A stretch of 64,000 nucleotides of DNA. It comes from Flavobacterium tiangeerense. GTDB lineage: Bacteria > Bacteroidota > Bacteroidia > Flavobacteriales > Flavobacteriaceae. Made by a program: the position numbers and the translations under genes. The notes under the pieces are model-generated. The model did not search any database and was not told where the DNA came from. It saw only the letters and a list, made by a program, of their open reading frames with translations. Where the stretch lies: NCBI RefSeq assembly GCF_007830355.1, contig NZ_VLKO01000002.1:62001-126000 (forward strand), given 5' to 3'. Shown here piece by piece: positions 18,501 through 26,552 of the stretch (the first letter of the stretch is position 1; every line of letters begins with the position of its first letter).

Positions 18501-18671
18501 CAAAACTTAAGTATTGGATTAGTTGGAAACAATCTAGCCCTTTGGACAAAAGTTCCAAACATTGACCCAGAAACTCAAGCAATAAGTGGCGGTACATTAC
18601 TACCTGGATTCGAAGTATTGCAACTCCCATCATCCAGAAATTATGGAATCAAATTAAATGCTTCATTCTAA
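15582..18671 (+). CDS. SusC/RagA-family TonB-dependent outer-membrane transporter
   Basis: A 1029-residue TonB-linked transporter. The signal peptide is followed by a carboxypeptidase-D-like regulatory domain (about 25-95), a TonB-box-like segment with LGEVVVTALG, the plug domain (about 115-230, containing LFIVDGIP and SALYGSRAANGVI) and a large beta-barrel ending in phenylalanine. Such proteins import bulky ligands with a SusD lid. The SusD gene follows after 10 bp and a secreted phosphatase comes next. That suggests a phosphorylated or nucleotide-type substrate rather than a polysaccharide, but this is inferred only from context. Confidence 0.96.
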   Translation: MKILRKNLLFLLLLFCAHITTAQTNAISGKVTDSSGFPLTGATVLVKGTKTAATANENGNYTINTELGKTLVFSYMGFITKEVVVTYQQNMNVTLQEDSISLGEVVVTALGIKRDKRALGYASQELKSEDINKVNSANFVSNLTGKISGVQITGSGNGIISSSRITIRGDKSLNINNNGPLFIVDGIPINNNVYGIGGGPTTQTNLPTDYGNGASEINQENIESVNVLKGAAASALYGSRAANGVIVITTKSGKKGKGFGVSIASSFMTSEALRLPEIQGVYGAGSKQVYDPGADTNLGPRFDSGVSLLQNGSPGYSIGLGQVLPFEFRYNLNDFFRKGNSISNSVSISGSDEKTNFRLSYGKTSSEDIVPNSNLKRENINLNLNYSISDKWKISTVATYTKSASDNTPVTGYGSQGIMYNLLWNHTNVDLDWLKDYWIVKDVRQNSMFGWGDNPFKIAYENINAFKKGRLFGNISSTYEIDENFSFMARIGMDNSNDFRWSRRPIGSSRYVSGMYREQTIGFTEYNADMLLSYDHNFGDFSVKISYGANSMNQYTSESKIEGQGISIPGIYNLQNINVMPISSRDIYKKRINSMYSFANIGYKDYLYLDLTARNDWSSTLPADNNSYFYPSASLSFIPTSLLEMNENIDFLKLRVNAASVGNDTDPYKLVKTYNNGTLAGTLTNPSTILNSNLKPEIATSYEVGVEAQFFKKRITLDASYYITDSKNQIVGLDVSQASGFNSNVINAGKIQNKGIEIGLGITPVRTENFEWSLNANFTQNRGTVKELTPGINNYIIAQGPNGGTIEARVGERMGDMYGRGYLRSPDNQIVFDANGSPILDTKIKKIGNYNPDWMLGLSTNLKYKNFNLNALLDVRHGGKIYSMTNSIGMESGILAVSLPGRETGIIGNGVVQNTDGTYRPNTTSVSAENWYYYNSYRRDNIEANSFDASYVKLREVSLNYKLSDKWTKAVKMQNLSIGLVGNNLALWTKVPNIDPETQAISGGTLLPGFEVLQLPSSRNYGIKLNASF

Positions 18672-18681
18672 AAAAATTATC

Positions 18682-20091
18682 ATGAAAAAAATCTTAGCCT
18701 TTATAGTACTATTAACTCTTAGTATTTCTTGCACCGATGGGTTTGAAGAAATCAACACTAATAAAAATCAACCCACTGCTTCACAACCTAAGCAAATGCT
18801 TCCCAACGTTATTTTTAACTTGGCCAATAGTAACGTGACAAACTCCTACGATTTTGGCGACATCGTAGCTCAATATGGTGGTTTCTATGAGTACAACCAA
18901 CTAGATATTTATGATTGGGGAGCTGACAACCGTTTTTGGGGATTGTACAAATGGCTTAACGATATCTATGACATTAAAAAACAAGCCATTGCATTAAATG
19001 ACAAAAATTACGAAGCCATTAGTCTTGTTCTTGAAACATATACGATGAGTCTTATTACAGACACTTATGGTTACGCTCCCTATTATGAAGCTTCAAAAGG
19101 AGAATCTGGAATATTAAAACCTAAGTATGATTCTCAAGAAGCTATCTACAAACAACTGCTTTTAAATTTAGACAATGCAAACGCTTTGATAAATGTTAAA
19201 TCAAAAGTAGAAGGAGACTTACTATATGGTGGAGACATGTTAAAATGGAAAAAATTCTGTAACTCGCTACATGTTCGTCTCTTGATGCGAATTTCCAACA
19301 AGGTCAATGTTAGCGCTAAATTAAATGAGATTATTACTAAACCAGCACTATATCCATTGTTCCAATCGAATATTGACAATGCAAATTATGTTTACTCAGG
19401 AAGCTACCCTAATATTTCACCTATGAGTGATGGAGTGAACAGATTGTACGGTTACAATATTGTGATTCCTTCCACAAATTTAGTGAATACATTAATTGCA
19501 AATAATGACCCTAGACTAGACGAATGGATTGATCCTATTGCAGGAACAACGAATCATTTAGGATTAAAACCTGGATTACCGCTAGATCAAATTGGGGAAC
19601 CAACAAAATATTCTAGAAGAGCAGAAGATTATTTTTATGGGAAAACAAAAATATCTTCTCTATTCATGACCTATAGTGAATTGAACTTCTTGCTGGCTGA
19701 AGCGAGCCAACGCAATCTTATTACAACTGGATCAGCCAAAATGTACTATGATACCGCAGTAACAGCTTCTTTCGGGCAATGGAATGTAACGATGCCAAAT
19801 AATTACTTGACAGTTACAGCACCATATAACGCTACAAATGAAGTGCTATATACCCAAAAATGGCTAGCTTTATACCACACAGGAATTGAATCTTGGTTGG
19901 ACTGGAAAAGAACTGGAAAACCAAGTTTTATTCAAGCAGGTCCAGGAGCTAAAAACAATGGTAAAGTACCTAGAAGAATCTTATATCCAAGTTTAGAGCA
20001 ATCTGTAAACAAAGAAAATTACAGCGAGGCGATACAAAAAATAGGAGGAAGCGACAATATTAACGCGAAAGTATGGTGGGATAATTTTTAA
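18682..20091 (+). CDS. SusD/RagB-family nutrient-binding lipoprotein (SusD-like_2 type)
   Basis: Surface lipoprotein lid for the preceding SusC. The start is placed at ATG 18682, nine residues shorter than the longest frame, because it begins MKKILAFIVLLTLSISC, a clean lipoprotein signal with Cys17. The mature start INTNKNQPTASQPKQMLPN is typical of the SusD-like_2 group. The remaining 440 residues are helical with TPR-like repeats, including the LNFLLAEAS segment. No glycoside hydrolase or CBM is encoded nearby, so this is not a standard polysaccharide locus. Confidence 0.93.
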   Translation: MKKILAFIVLLTLSISCTDGFEEINTNKNQPTASQPKQMLPNVIFNLANSNVTNSYDFGDIVAQYGGFYEYNQLDIYDWGADNRFWGLYKWLNDIYDIKKQAIALNDKNYEAISLVLETYTMSLITDTYGYAPYYEASKGESGILKPKYDSQEAIYKQLLLNLDNANALINVKSKVEGDLLYGGDMLKWKKFCNSLHVRLLMRISNKVNVSAKLNEIITKPALYPLFQSNIDNANYVYSGSYPNISPMSDGVNRLYGYNIVIPSTNLVNTLIANNDPRLDEWIDPIAGTTNHLGLKPGLPLDQIGEPTKYSRRAEDYFYGKTKISSLFMTYSELNFLLAEASQRNLITTGSAKMYYDTAVTASFGQWNVTMPNNYLTVTAPYNATNEVLYTQKWLALYHTGIESWLDWKRTGKPSFIQAGPGAKNNGKVPRRILYPSLEQSVNKENYSEAIQKIGGSDNINAKVWWDNF

Positions 20092-20097
20092 TAAAAA

Positions 20098-21186
20098 ATG
20101 AAAATGAAAAAAATATTATTAATTCTGATCCTTCTTGTTGCGGTGAATTCCCAAGCCCAAAAAGCAGAGAACATCATTATCATCACCACTGATGGATTTA
20201 GATGGCAAGAGGCTTTCAAGGGAATGGACGAAGCTTTAGCTAAGGACAAAAAATTCAATCAGAACGACAGTACTTATATTTATAAAAAATATTGGGCTGA
20301 AAATATAAACGAGCGAAGAGAAAAATTAATGCCTTTTATGTGGTCTGTTCTGGCTAAAAAAGGACAGATTTATGGCAACAGAACCCTTGGTAACAAGGTA
20401 AATAATGCCAATCCCTATTGGTTTAGTTATCCTGGTTATAACGAAATCATGACAGGCTACGCTGATACTTTAATCAATTCAAATAAGTATCCTGCAAATC
20501 CAAATATTACTATTTTAGAATTCTTAAGCAAACAAGCTAAAATAAAAGGCAAAGTTGCTGCTTTTGGGGCTTGGGATGCTTTTGATAATATCCTAAATGA
20601 AAAAAGAGCAGGTTTTCCAGTGGTATCTGCTTTTGATAAGGTAGGAGGAAAAACACCAACAGAGAGACAAAAATTAATTAATGCTATGCTAGCAGATTCA
20701 TTTAAACCTTTTCACGAGGAGGAATGTCTGGATGTATTTACACATTATGGCGCTCTTGAAGAATTGAAAACAAACAAACCAAAAGTATTATACATCTCTT
20801 ATGGCGAAACGGATGAGTGGGCTCATGCTGGATTTTATCGTTCCTATTTAGATGCAGCACATCAAGTGGATGCTTGGATCAAAGAGATTTGGGACTTTGT
20901 ACAAAACGATCCTCAATACAAAGACAAAACGGCTTTAGTATTTACAACAGATCATGGCAGAGGCGATCTCACAAAAGCAGAATGGACGAGTCATGGACCA
21001 CAAATAAAAGACGCTTCAGAAATTTGGTTTGCTGCTATGGGACCAAAAATTGAAGCAAAAGGGGAAATAAAAGAGGAAAATCAATTGTATCAAGATCAAT
21101 TTGCACAAACTATAGCTAAGATTATGGGTTATACATTTGAAGCCAATCATCCTATTGCGAAAGAAATCCCTTCGGTACTAAAATAA
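20098..21186 (+). CDS. Secreted alkaline-phosphatase-superfamily hydrolase
   Basis: A 362-residue exported protein (signal ending near NSQAQ) of the alkaline phosphatase / type I phosphodiesterase superfamily. Metal-binding motifs are visible as TTDGFRW near the N-terminus, GETDEWAHAG and TTDHGRG in the second half, and a late SHGP histidine. The nucleophile is probably in the YPGYNEIMTG region, but the usual Ser or Thr is not obvious there. It starts 6 bp after SusD ends and closes the operon, so it likely releases phosphate or splits a phosphoester ligand for SusCD uptake. Substrate is not known. Confidence 0.82.
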   Translation: MKMKKILLILILLVAVNSQAQKAENIIIITTDGFRWQEAFKGMDEALAKDKKFNQNDSTYIYKKYWAENINERREKLMPFMWSVLAKKGQIYGNRTLGNKVNNANPYWFSYPGYNEIMTGYADTLINSNKYPANPNITILEFLSKQAKIKGKVAAFGAWDAFDNILNEKRAGFPVVSAFDKVGGKTPTERQKLINAMLADSFKPFHEEECLDVFTHYGALEELKTNKPKVLYISYGETDEWAHAGFYRSYLDAAHQVDAWIKEIWDFVQNDPQYKDKTALVFTTDHGRGDLTKAEWTSHGPQIKDASEIWFAAMGPKIEAKGEIKEENQLYQDQFAQTIAKIMGYTFEANHPIAKEIPSVLK

Positions 21187-21202
21187 AAATAATATTTCAA
21201 AT

Positions 21203-21240
21203 AAAAAGCTGTCCAAAAGTACTTTTTCGGACAGCTTTTT
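21203..21240. terminator. Bidirectional terminator between phosphatase gene and rlmN
   Basis: A 12-bp perfect stem (AAAAAGCTGTCC / GGACAGCTTTTT) with a 14-nt loop and T-rich flanks on both strands, ending next to the rlmN stop at 21241. Confidence 0.92.
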
Positions 21241-22284
21241 TTATGCTTCTTTATTGGCCAATTGTCCACAAGCAGCATCAATGTCTTTACCTCTACTTCT
21301 ACGCACTTTTACAACAATTCCGGTTGCTTCAAGTGCTTTTATATAAGCATTTATAGATTCTTCAGATGCTTGTTGAAACTCCCCATCATCAATTGGGTTG
21401 TACTCGATAAGATTCACTTTACAAGGAACATATTTACAAAATTTGACTAATGCATCTACCGCTTCTTTATTGTCGTTGATACCTTTCCAAACTACATATT
21501 CATAGGAGATTTTTGATTTTGTTTTTCGGTACCAATATTCTAATGATTCCCGTAATTCAGCCAAAGGAAAATTAGCACTAAAAGGCATAATTCTTGCGCG
21601 AACTTCATCTATTGCCGAGTGTAATGACACGGCTAGTTTGAATTTCACATCGTCATCGGCTAGTTTTTTAATCATTTTAGGAACTCCAGAAGTGGAAACC
21701 ATAATTCTTTTTGGAGACATCCCTAATCCTTCCTGGGAAGTAATCATTTCAATAGCCTTCAAAACATTGTTGTAATTCATCAACGGCTCTCCCATTCCCA
21801 TGAAAACAATATTCGATAACGGATGATTGTAATACAAGCGACTTTCTTTATCAATAGCAATTACCTGATCATAAATTTCAGCAGGTTCTAGATTTCGCAT
21901 TCTTTTTAATCGCGCTGTAGCGCAAAAGTTACAATCCAAACTACACCCAACTTGACTAGAAACACAAGCGGTAGTTCGTGTATTTGTAGGTATCAAAACC
22001 GACTCTACTACTAAACCATCGTGTAACCGAACCGCATTTTTTACGGTTCCATCTTCACTACGTTGCATGGTATCTACTTTGATGTGATTGATTACAAAAT
22101 GCGTTTCCAGCATAGTCCTAGTTTGTTTCGAAACATTGGTCATGTCCTCAAAACTGTGAGCTCCTTTGCTCCACAACCATTCATATACCTGATTTCCTCT
22201 AAAGGCTTTGTCATTATTGGCAACAAAAAAATCACGCAATTGTTCTTTTGAAAGGGATCTTATATCTTTTTTTTCGATTTCCAT
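21241..22284 (-). CDS. rlmN: Dual-specificity RNA methyltransferase RlmN
   Basis: Radical SAM enzyme that methylates C2 of A2503 in 23S rRNA and A37 of some tRNAs. The 347 residues hold the cluster motif CSLDCNFC (Cys114, 118, 121). The two further catalytic cysteines are also present: Cys107, and Cys339 in AACGQLAN near the C-terminus, corresponding to the methyl-carrying cysteine. The substrate loop segments MGMGEPL and SLHSA are intact. It is convergent with the phosphatase gene and divergent from the O-methyltransferase gene. Confidence 0.96.
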   Translation of the reverse strand: MEIEKKDIRSLSKEQLRDFFVANNDKAFRGNQVYEWLWSKGAHSFEDMTNVSKQTRTMLETHFVINHIKVDTMQRSEDGTVKNAVRLHDGLVVESVLIPTNTRTTACVSSQVGCSLDCNFCATARLKRMRNLEPAEIYDQVIAIDKESRLYYNHPLSNIVFMGMGEPLMNYNNVLKAIEMITSQEGLGMSPKRIMVSTSGVPKMIKKLADDDVKFKLAVSLHSAIDEVRARIMPFSANFPLAELRESLEYWYRKTKSKISYEYVVWKGINDNKEAVDALVKFCKYVPCKVNLIEYNPIDDGEFQQASEESINAYIKALEATGIVVKVRRSRGKDIDAACGQLANKEA

Positions 22285-22288
22285 GCTG

Positions 22289-22348
22289 CAAAGTTAATAA
22301 GTATTTTGAGGTTTTCGTTATTTGTGAATTTGGTTATTTGTAATTTTG
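22289..22348. promoter_or_regulatory. Divergent -7 elements for rlmN and the O-methyltransferase gene
   Basis: On the minus strand TAACTTTG (22289-22296) ends only 4 bp before the rlmN ATG. On the plus strand TAATTTTG (22341-22348) lies 16 bp before the methyltransferase ATG, with TTTG at 22321-22324, 16 bp upstream of it. The rlmN element implies a very short or absent leader if used. Confidence 0.5.
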
Positions 22349-22364
22349 TGAAAAATTTAAAATA

Positions 22365-23006
22365 ATGCATTTCATTTCTCCAGAATTAGAAGATTACATT
22401 GAGCAACATTCTGAAAAAGAGCCTGCTTTACTAGCAGCATTAAATAAAGAAACCTACCAAAAGATTTTGCTTCCGCGAATGTTGAGCGGGCATTTTCAAG
22501 GCAGGGTTTTGAGCATGTTGTCAAAATTGATTCGACCTCTGAATATTCTGGAAATTGGAACCTATACTGGTTATTCAGCGTTGTGTTTGTGTGAAGGCAT
22601 GCAAGAAAACGGACAATTGCACACGATTGACATCAAAGAAGAATTAGTTGATTTTCAACGCAAGCATTTTGACAAATCTCCTTGGGGAGAACAAATTGTT
22701 CAACATCTCGGCGAAGCGGTTGACATTATCCCAACGATTGACTTAAAGTTTGATTTGGTTTTTATTGATGCAGATAAAGAAAACTACTTGAACTACTTTG
22801 AATTGATCTTACCCAAAATGAATAAAGGAGGGATTATTCTCTCTGATAATGTTTTATGGAGCGGGAAAGTTTTGGAACCACTAAATCCTAAAGATTTGAG
22901 TACGAAAATATTACTAGAATATAATCGTTTATTAGCAACGGATCCAAGAGTAGAGACCGTTTTACTGCCTATTCGTGATGGATTAACGGTAAGTAGAGTT
23001 CTTTAG
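22365..23006 (+). CDS. SAM-dependent O-methyltransferase (family 3, COMT-like)
   Basis: A 213-residue soluble methyltransferase. The SAM motif I is ILEIGTYTGYSAL (about 64-76), followed by the acidic HTIDIKEEL strand and the metal-site region DLVFIDADKENY. The SDNVLW motif (about 160) is typical of divalent-cation-dependent O-methyltransferases related to catechol methyltransferases. The substrate is unknown. It is a single-gene unit, divergent from rlmN and convergent with the PAP2 gene. Confidence 0.88.
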   Translation: MHFISPELEDYIEQHSEKEPALLAALNKETYQKILLPRMLSGHFQGRVLSMLSKLIRPLNILEIGTYTGYSALCLCEGMQENGQLHTIDIKEELVDFQRKHFDKSPWGEQIVQHLGEAVDIIPTIDLKFDLVFIDADKENYLNYFELILPKMNKGGIILSDNVLWSGKVLEPLNPKDLSTKILLEYNRLLATDPRVETVLLPIRDGLTVSRVL

Positions 23007-23030
23007 TTTAAAAATTCTGCTGAAAACAAC

Positions 23031-23136
23031 TGCCCTAGCCCTGATAGAAGCGGCATCTCCCGGTCTTAAAAAACAAGGCTCTTTTTGCCGTAGTTTTTTA
23101 GATCGGGAATACAGCGGATAGCAGGAAATAGCTCCT
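23031..23136 (-). repeat. Intergenic repeat (type A, copy 1) with internal hairpin
   Basis: Read on the minus strand it begins AGGAGCTATTTCCTGCTAT and ends CTATCAGGGCTAGGGCA. A near-palindrome sits at 23059-23107 (16 and 15 nt arms, one mismatch and one bulge, 18-nt loop). The same two ends occur at 53440-53587 on the plus strand, and its 15-mer GATGCCGCTTCTATC recurs exactly in the repeat at 61.9 kb. It lies between convergent genes and could terminate transcription both ways. Confidence 0.7.
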
Positions 23137-23148
23137 AAATAAAAAGAG

Positions 23149-23721
23149 TTATGAAAGCTCCTGAGGGAAATATTTCTTTTGTGCTTTTTTGTATAAAAGG
23201 TGCATTAGATACCCAAAAACAAAGCCGAAGAAATAGCCCGTGAGTATGTCTAATGGATAATGCAAGCCTAGATAAATCCTACTGTACGCGAAAACCAAAG
23301 GCCAAAGAAACAAGAATCCAAGATACTTGATTCTACTTTTGAATACAAAGTATAAAAAGCTAGCAACAGCCATAGAATTTGCGGCATGTCCTGAAAAAAA
23401 GCTATAAGAACTTCTGGATTGAACCACCCTGATAAAGGTATTAATATCTGGATTGTTACAAGGGCGCAAACGCTGAAAACCATTTTTGAAAGCGTTTGTA
23501 ATTTGATCTGTAAAGGTAATTAATAGCGCTACAAATAGGAGTAAATACAAGGTTTGTTTGCTTCCTATTTTTTTGTAAACCAAAAACAATAGCAATAAAA
23601 AAAAGGGAAGCCAGTTGATTTGTTTGGTCAAAAATAACCAAGTTGCATCAAAGGTTTCATTGCCAAGGCTATTGAGATAAATAAAAAGTTCTACATCAAG
23701 TGCACGTAGTTTTTCTAGCAT
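23149..23721 (-). CDS. PAP2-family membrane phosphatase
   Basis: Integral membrane phosphatase of 190 residues, probably acting on undecaprenyl pyrophosphate or another lipid phosphate. The three motifs are complete: KNGFQRLRP, FSGHAANS and SRIYLGLHYPLD. Five or six hydrophobic segments are visible, as expected. Its ATG overlaps the tatA-like stop in a TAATG (23719-23723), so the two are co-translated. It ends 13 bp beyond the intergenic repeat shared with the convergent O-methyltransferase gene. Confidence 0.92.
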   Translation of the reverse strand: MLEKLRALDVELFIYLNSLGNETFDATWLFLTKQINWLPFFLLLLFLVYKKIGSKQTLYLLLFVALLITFTDQITNAFKNGFQRLRPCNNPDINTFIRVVQSRSSYSFFSGHAANSMAVASFLYFVFKSRIKYLGFLFLWPLVFAYSRIYLGLHYPLDILTGYFFGFVFGYLMHLLYKKAQKKYFPQELS

Positions 23722-24122
23722 TACATTTGTCGTTTTATAGGTCCTGTAATTTCATCTTCAAGTGAAGAAGTTGCCTCTTCAACAGGTTTTGTTTCGGCAA
23801 GTAAACTATCTTTTACTTTTGTAATTTCATCCTTTACACCTGATGTAATAGAATCAAATGGAGAGATGTCTCCCAAGATAGATTCTTTTGCTTTATTAAT
23901 TTCGCTATTGATCGATCCTGTCAAACTAGAAATAGATTTGGTATCAAAACCATTTGTTTCTGCTCCTTTTTGAATTTCACTTTTTATATCATTTGTAGCA
24001 TTTTTTAGCTGCGCCATTGCTTTACCCATGGTTTTAGCAATTTCTGGTATCTTATCTGAACCAAAAAGCATAAGTACAATAAACATGATAAAAATTAATT
24101 CGCCTCCTCCTATACCAAACAT
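23721..24122 (-). CDS. tatA: Sec-independent translocase component TatA/TatB-like
   Basis: A 133-residue protein with the TatA/TatB signature: a short N-terminal membrane helix (about 7-20), the FG hinge in LFGSDKIPEIAK, an amphipathic helix and a charged tail. TatA proteins form the twin-arginine export pore with TatC. The tail is longer than in typical TatA and rich in charged helix, closer to TatB in length; Bacteroidota often use a single TatA-like protein. No tatC is nearby. It is the first gene of a two-gene unit with the PAP2 phosphatase. Confidence 0.85.
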   Translation of the reverse strand: MFGIGGGELIFIMFIVLMLFGSDKIPEIAKTMGKAMAQLKNATNDIKSEIQKGAETNGFDTKSISSLTGSINSEINKAKESILGDISPFDSITSGVKDEITKVKDSLLAETKPVEEATSSLEDEITGPIKRQM

Positions 24123-24190
24123 AATTTTATATTTTTTATGATTACAAAGATATTACTTTTTGAATGGTTGACTTTTAATTATTTCATAAA

Positions 24191-24225
24191 AATACCCCCA
24201 AAGAGCAGTTGCTTTTGGGGGTATT
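24191..24225 (-). terminator. Terminator after the M1 peptidase gene
   Basis: A 12-bp perfect stem (AATACCCCCAAA / TTTGGGGGTATT) with an 11-nt loop and a T run on the minus strand after the stem. It lies 20 bp downstream of the peptidase stop and before tatA. Confidence 0.9.
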
Positions 24226-24245
24226 GTATTTTATTTTAAAAGTAA

Positions 24246-26489
24246 TTAATCAAATTTTGATTTCACTTCTTCTTTTGGCCAAGTATTATTAGTTACATCA
24301 ATATCAGCCGTTTCTAATTTTGGATCTACAATAATTTTTTTGATCGCTTTATCTGTTGCGTATACTTTCTTAGCAGTGTCATTGTTTTTTCTCCAAATTT
24401 GAGCTGGGTATTTAAACGTTTCTTTTGAGTCATCCTCATACGTTAACTCCACAATGATTGGCATTAACATTCCTCCTGGCTTATTAAACTCTACTTCGTA
24501 AAAATATTTTGGTGCTTTTAATGTTGATTTTTCCTCAGCAGTAAAGTTTTTTTCTACGTACTCAGATAATAAACTTACCTCGTTAATAGCCAATGCTTTT
24601 TTATCTTTAGCGCTTAACTCCTCACTTGTAGCAGGAACTAAGTATACGAATGGTCCTTTTTCTTGACCAAAACGCCCTCTACGAACTACTGCATCTTTCA
24701 ACTCTTTTGTTGCCGTTTCAGATACATAATATTGTTTTACCTCTTTTACACCAATGTCTACAAAATCAGTGGAGTAAAACCATCCTCTGAAAAACCAGTC
24801 TAAATCAACTGCCGAAGCATCTTCCATAGTTCTAAAAAAGTCCTCAGGAGTTGGGTGCTTGAATTTCCATCTGTTAGCGTAAACCTTAAACGCATGGTCA
24901 AACAATTCTCTACCCATAATGGTTTCTCTAAGAATGTTTAATCCTGTAGCAGGTTTTCCATAGGCATTAGCTCCAAATTGCACTATGGTTTCAGAATTTG
25001 ACATGATTGGCTCTAAGAATTTTTGATCACCACTCATGTAAGGAACTATTTTACTTGCTGGTCCGCGGCTTGAAGGGAAATTAACATTCATTTCTTGCTC
25101 AGCCATGTATTGCATGAAAGTATTCAATCCTTCATCCATCCAAGACCATTGACGCTCATCAGAGTTTACAATCATTGGGAAAAAGTTGTGTCCTACTTCA
25201 TGAATTACCACACCTATCATTCCGTTTTTAGTACGCTCACTAGTAACTCCTTTTTCATCAGGACGCCCGTAATTCCAGCAAATCATTGGGTATTCCATCC
25301 CCTGATCTTCTGCTGAAACCGAAACTGCTTTCGGGTAAGGATAATCAAAAGTATGTGCTGAATAGCTCTTTAAAGTGTGCGCTACTGTTCTAGTTGAAGT
25401 TTCTCCCCACAATGGATTGGATTCTTTTGGGTAAACCGAAACAGCCATTACCGTTTTCTCATTTAGTTTCACCGCCATGGCATCATAAATGAATTTTCTA
25501 GAAGTTGCAATACCAAAATCTCTAACATTTTTAGCACTGAATTTCCATGTTTTCTTTTTATCTGAGAAACCTTTTTCAGCCGCTTCAGCTTCTGCCTGCG
25601 TTACAATAACCACTGGCTTATCATATGATTTTGTTGCTAGTTCATATCTTTTCACTTGCTCTGCAGTAAAAACTTCGCTTCTATTGGTTAACTCTCCTGT
25701 TGCTTCCATCACGTGATCAGCAGGAACTGTGATATTTACATCAAAATTACCAAACGGCAATGTAAACTCTCCTGTGCCCCAAAACTGCATGTTTTGCCAT
25801 CCTTCAACATCATTGTATACCGCCATTCTTGGGTAAAACTGAGCAATTACATATAGTTTGTTGCCTTCTTTTTCAAACAATTCATATCCAGAACGACCGC
25901 CTTCTAGTCTGTAATTATTAATGTTGTACCACCAGTTGATAGAAAAAGAAAATTTTTCTCCCGGTTTTAATGGTGATGCCAAGTTAATACGCATCATGGT
26001 TTGATTTATCGTGTAGGATAAAGGATTTCCTTTAGCATCCTTAACTTGTTCAATATTAAAACCGCGTTCTGCTGGCTCTTTTAAAAACTTAGTTGCAAAA
26101 CTTCCTGCTGGAAAAACTTGCTCCATTCTTTGGCTGTCTGCCAATGGTGTCTGCGAGTTTTTAGCAGCTTGATTTTGATCTAATTGAACCCATAAATACT
26201 CTAACGTATCTGGTGAGTTGTTGGAATAAGTCACGGTTTCTGAACCTGTCAATCGTGATTTTTTATCGTCTAATTCAATGTTAATTTTATAATCGGCTTG
26301 TTGCTGGTAGTAAGCAGGTCCGGGAGCTCCAGAAGCAGTACGAAACATGTTTGGCGTTGCCAAAACATCATACATCTGGCTAAATTTGTTGTTGTCATAT
26401 CTCCCTGTTTGCTTAGGAGTTACAGGTGCGGTTTTCTCTTGAGCAAATAGCATTGCCGGAAGCAGCAAGAATAAGGATAATTTTTTCAT
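24246..26489 (-). CDS. Secreted M1-family metallopeptidase
   Basis: A 747-residue exported aminopeptidase-type zinc protease. The signal peptide ends near LFAQ. The substrate-anchoring motif reads GMEYP (397-401, equivalent to GAMEN), the zinc site is HEVGH (430-434), and the third ligand is Glu453 in WMDEGLNTF. The N-terminal beta-domain covers about 60-270. It is the last gene of a run of seven same-strand genes and follows the DUF6702 gene by 63 bp. Co-transcription with the paralogue array is likely but not shown. Confidence 0.93.
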   Translation of the reverse strand: MKKLSLFLLLPAMLFAQEKTAPVTPKQTGRYDNNKFSQMYDVLATPNMFRTASGAPGPAYYQQQADYKINIELDDKKSRLTGSETVTYSNNSPDTLEYLWVQLDQNQAAKNSQTPLADSQRMEQVFPAGSFATKFLKEPAERGFNIEQVKDAKGNPLSYTINQTMMRINLASPLKPGEKFSFSINWWYNINNYRLEGGRSGYELFEKEGNKLYVIAQFYPRMAVYNDVEGWQNMQFWGTGEFTLPFGNFDVNITVPADHVMEATGELTNRSEVFTAEQVKRYELATKSYDKPVVIVTQAEAEAAEKGFSDKKKTWKFSAKNVRDFGIATSRKFIYDAMAVKLNEKTVMAVSVYPKESNPLWGETSTRTVAHTLKSYSAHTFDYPYPKAVSVSAEDQGMEYPMICWNYGRPDEKGVTSERTKNGMIGVVIHEVGHNFFPMIVNSDERQWSWMDEGLNTFMQYMAEQEMNVNFPSSRGPASKIVPYMSGDQKFLEPIMSNSETIVQFGANAYGKPATGLNILRETIMGRELFDHAFKVYANRWKFKHPTPEDFFRTMEDASAVDLDWFFRGWFYSTDFVDIGVKEVKQYYVSETATKELKDAVVRRGRFGQEKGPFVYLVPATSEELSAKDKKALAINEVSLLSEYVEKNFTAEEKSTLKAPKYFYEVEFNKPGGMLMPIIVELTYEDDSKETFKYPAQIWRKNNDTAKKVYATDKAIKKIIVDPKLETADIDVTNNTWPKEEVKSKFD

Positions 26490-26552
26490 AGTTGGAAATC
26501 TGGTTATTTCAATGGGTGAAAATAATATTTTTTTTGTTTAAAAAAGCACTAA

